Shown: positions 62,039-64,000 of the stretch, piece after piece
How the letters are laid out: each line of letters begins with the position of its first letter
Position numbering within the stretch: position 1 is the first letter of the stretch
Origin: Bacillota bacterium
GTDB taxonomy: Bacteria > Bacillota > Clostridia > UBA1381 > UMGS1253
Assembly: GCA_022706785.1 (NCBI GenBank)
Contig: JAKJBW010000004.1
Span: 42,688-106,687, forward strand
Direction: 5' to 3'
Length of the DNA: 64,000 nt
The notes under the pieces: generated by a model
The model's input: the letters and a program-made list of their open reading frames with translations, nothing else
Databases searched by the model: none
Told to the model about the DNA's origin: nothing
Program-made: the position numbers and the translations under genes

Positions 62039-62074
62039 GATTTTTTTGGGCTTGCTATCATCGCCGGGCGTTAT

Positions 62075-63232
62075 TTATCTGCCCGATATCCATGTACGCA
62101 TCAGTCGGGAGAACATTGCCCCGAAAGTCATTTTTTCGACAGCGCCATTGGCTATAATATCAACACTCCCCACCTGCTCGCCGTTTTCTGTCAGCCGCAG
62201 CTCGCCAAGCTTGTCGCCGGGCTTTACGGGGGCGGCTATATCGGAATTGATCAGAAGCTCACGTTTTATCTCCACATTGCTCCCCTTTGCCGTAAGCCGC
62301 TCATAATTCACCTTTGCCTTGATGGATACCTCGGATTTCATGCCCTTTGTGACAGCGGCTGTTCCCAAATCCTCGTCTGCGGTTACGATTCTTTTGACCG
62401 AATAGTTGGCAAAGCCATAGTCCAGCATTTTTGAAGCGTCGGCAAAACGCTGCGGTGACGTGGGCGCGGCCATTACAACTGCAACCAGCTGTAAATTATC
62501 ACGCATGGCCGTGCCCGACAGGCAGTAGAGCGCACTGTCGGTCGAGCCGGTTTTCAGCCCGTTTGCGCCCTTGTAGAACCGGACCAGCTTATTGGTATTG
62601 GCAAGCTGGAATTTGCCGTCACGCAGGCTATCCATCCATATGGTTGTGTAATCAAAAATTTTAGGGTGCTTTAAAAGCTCACGCGACATAATAGCGATGT
62701 CCATGGCCGAAGAATAATGCCCATCGGCGTCCAGGCCGTTGGTGTTTTTAAAACAGGTGTTTTGCATACCAAGCTCGGAAGCCCGGCTGTTCATAAGCGC
62801 CACAAAGCCCTCTTCACTGCCTGAAATATGCTCCGCCATAGCGACACATGCGTCGTTGCCCGACGCGACGGCGATCCCTTTGAGCAGATCGTGCACGCTC
62901 ATTTCCTCGCCTGTGTCCAAAAATATGGTGGAGCCGCCCATACTCTTGGCGCGCTCGCTTGCCACCACTTTATCTTCAAGCTTAATCCTGCCCGAATCAA
63001 TCGCTTCCATAATAAGCAGCATGGTCATTACCTTGGTGACACTGGCAAGGGACAATTTCGCATCGGGATTTTTGCTGTAGAGTATTCTACCTGTGGTGCC
63101 TTCCATAAGTACGGCAGACTTGGCTGAAAGCTCAAGCGCGGCCTGCGGCTCAGGATTTGCGCCGTAGCCTGTGATGCAAAAATTAATGCATAAAATAACG
63201 CTGATTACGATTGCGATAGCACGTTTAGACAT
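62075..63232 (-). CDS. dacF: D-alanyl-D-alanine carboxypeptidase (DacF/PBP5 type, peptidase S11)
   Basis: 385 residues. Trims the terminal D-Ala from peptidoglycan stem peptides outside the membrane. Signal peptide 1-25 (AIAIVISVILCINFCITGYG). Active-site motifs SVTK at 64-67, SGN in VASGNDACVAM near 129 and KTG in GLKTGSTDSALYC near 220; a beta-rich PBP5 C-terminal domain follows with an amphipathic end (FGAMFSRLMRTWI) for membrane attachment. The gene may be sporulation-type (DacF) or vegetative (DacA); motifs do not decide. The ribosome site AGGGGAGG can pair with an upstream CCTCCCCT. Confidence 0.92.
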   Translation of the reverse strand: MSKRAIAIVISVILCINFCITGYGANPEPQAALELSAKSAVLMEGTTGRILYSKNPDAKLSLASVTKVMTMLLIMEAIDSGRIKLEDKVVASERAKSMGGSTIFLDTGEEMSVHDLLKGIAVASGNDACVAMAEHISGSEEGFVALMNSRASELGMQNTCFKNTNGLDADGHYSSAMDIAIMSRELLKHPKIFDYTTIWMDSLRDGKFQLANTNKLVRFYKGANGLKTGSTDSALYCLSGTAMRDNLQLVAVVMAAPTSPQRFADASKMLDYGFANYSVKRIVTADEDLGTAAVTKGMKSEVSIKAKVNYERLTAKGSNVEIKRELLINSDIAAPVKPGDKLGELRLTENGEQVGSVDIIANGAVEKMTFGAMFSRLMRTWISGR

Positions 63233-63239
63233 ACAAAAA

Positions 63240-63291
63240 CCTCCCCTGTTTGTGCAAAACCTTCTTGTCTAAAGATTATGCAAAGGGGAGG
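63240..63291 (-). promoter_or_regulatory. Stem that covers the dacF ribosome-binding site
   Basis: On the minus strand CCTCCCCT (63284-63291) pairs perfectly with AGGGGAGG (63240-63247), the dacF ribosome site; the 36-nt loop lies between. TTTTTG follows, so the same stem may also end transcripts of the upstream carboxyltransferase gene. Confidence 0.5.
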
Positions 63292-63316
63292 CTTGTTATT
63301 CTTTATCTTGTAATCT

Positions 63317-64000
63317 TTACGCTACAGGGTAGACTTTTTGTGCCATATCCACCAGTCCTGCGTCTATTTTATATTTTTGCGCGCGGCGGTATTCAAAAAA
63401 CTTAGTCGCTACCGAGCCGAACAGTGCATAGGAAAGCACATCCTCCTCCTGCTCGATATACTCTTTGATCTCCTCACGGTAGGTATCGAGCTCAGGCTTT
63501 AAAAGATCAGCCGGGCGGCAGGTGATTCTCTCTTCGTCGCCGATAATCTTTCTGACAATCTCATCGGAAATAGGCATTGGCGTTGTGCCGTATTCGCCCT
63601 TTACGATGCCCTTGGTTTCCTTGGTGACCATTTTGTAGCGCTCACCGGTAATAACGTTTAACACCGCCTGCGTACCGACGATCTGGCTGGTGGGCGTTAC
63701 AAGCGGTACAAAACCCATATCCTCACGCACACGCGGCACTTCCTGGAGCACTTCCATGTATTTGTCTTCTTTACCCTGCTCCTTAAGCTGAGACACAAGG
63801 TTTGAGAGCATGCCGCCGGGAACCTGATAAAGCAGCGTATTGACATCCACGCCCAAAAGCTTTGGATCAAGGAGGCCGCTGTGCAAGTATTCTTCCTGAA
63901 TCGGTCTGAAATATTTTGCAATGTCGGTAAGCAGCTCAAGATCGTACCCCGTGTCATATCCGGTACCTTTAAGTGTTGCCACAAGCGGTTCTGTTGGCGG
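63317..64000 (-). CDS. Oxaloacetate decarboxylase alpha / pyruvate carboxylase carboxyltransferase subunit, N-terminus beyond window
   Basis: 228 codons of the C-terminal part; the frame continues past the right edge (reads PPTEPLVATLKGTGYDTG at the edge). Blocks typical of OadA/PycB: YFRPIQEEYL, LGVDVNTLLYQVPGGMLSNL near 50, VPRVREDMGFVPLVTPTSQI near 95 and VITGERYKMVTKETKG near 125. The enzyme moves a carboxyl group between oxaloacetate or pyruvate and biotin. The protein ends in DMAQKVYPVA with no biotinyl domain, so biotin must be on a separate carrier subunit encoded elsewhere. Confidence 0.88.
   Translation of the reverse strand, partial: PPTEPLVATLKGTGYDTGYDLELLTDIAKYFRPIQEEYLHSGLLDPKLLGVDVNTLLYQVPGGMLSNLVSQLKEQGKEDKYMEVLQEVPRVREDMGFVPLVTPTSQIVGTQAVLNVITGERYKMVTKETKGIVKGEYGTTPMPISDEIVRKIIGDEERITCRPADLLKPELDTYREEIKEYIEQEEDVLSYALFGSVATKFFEYRRAQKYKIDAGLVDMAQKVYPVA

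Noticed and set aside
61914..62074. T-box riboswitch before hisS
   Set aside because: The leader is too short and lacks the conserved T-box core; only a terminator-like hairpin is present.

Overview
The window is bacterial chromosome from a spore-forming Firmicute of the class Clostridia. The evidence is the gene set: GerW/YtfJ beside a DUF2953 protein, a YtxC-like sporulation protein, a DUF4364 protein, scpA-scpB, groES-groEL behind a CIRCE element, the dprA-topA-trmFO cluster, SLH-domain and stalk-domain (copper amine oxidase N-terminal-like) surface proteins, and strong AGGAGG ribosome-binding sites. Base composition looks close to 50 % GC in the housekeeping parts and visibly AT-richer from about 45.6 to 57.8 kb. 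No species can be named from the sequence alone.

Layout. 1-1.3 kb (minus): a truncated phosphodiester glycosidase-like secreted protein and a DUF4364 protein. 1.5-5.6 kb (plus): a short QueG-like iron-sulfur protein, rnhB, yraN and an M19 dipeptidase packed with overlaps, then a class I aminotransferase. 5.7-13.6 kb (minus): slipin and NfeD; an SLH surface protein lying directly behind a MacB-type ABC exporter made of permease, ATPase and an oversized adaptor. 13.8-16.9 kb: an iron uptake module, a DtxR/MntR-type regulator divergent from feoA-feoB. 17-20.7 kb (minus): amidohydrolase, hemW, lepA. 21-30.5 kb (plus): uvrC, an orphan peptide-binding lipoprotein, dprA-topA-trmFO, manA. 30.5-37.8 kb: a membrane protein, groES-groEL, a stalk-domain lipoprotein, pcrA. 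37.8-45.4 kb (minus): folC, valS, a small membrane protein, gerW, a DUF2953 protein, scpB, scpA and an M50 protease.

45.6-57.8 kb is the accessory part. It starts with tRNA-Ala(GGC) and carries a stalk-domain secreted protein, a very large secreted metzincin-type protease with several carbohydrate-binding-like domains that is broken by one frameshift, an alpha/alpha-toroid protein, two small Cys-rich proteins that share a promoter-like element, a two-gene membrane system related to spermidine synthase, a DUF6873 protein and a YtxC-like protein. 57.9-64 kb (minus) returns to housekeeping: ribokinase, aspS and hisS (behind a promoter with an immediate terminator-like hairpin), a D-Ala-D-Ala carboxypeptidase of the DacF type, and the C-terminal part of an oxaloacetate decarboxylase/pyruvate carboxylase carboxyltransferase.

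No CRISPR array, prophage, transposase, integrase or rRNA was seen. The least explained material is the frameshifted protease, the membrane/SpeE-like pair with a changed active-site motif, the two Cys-rich small proteins with a common ACATATACTA element, the hairpin leader of hisS-aspS, and the likely non-canonical start of folC.
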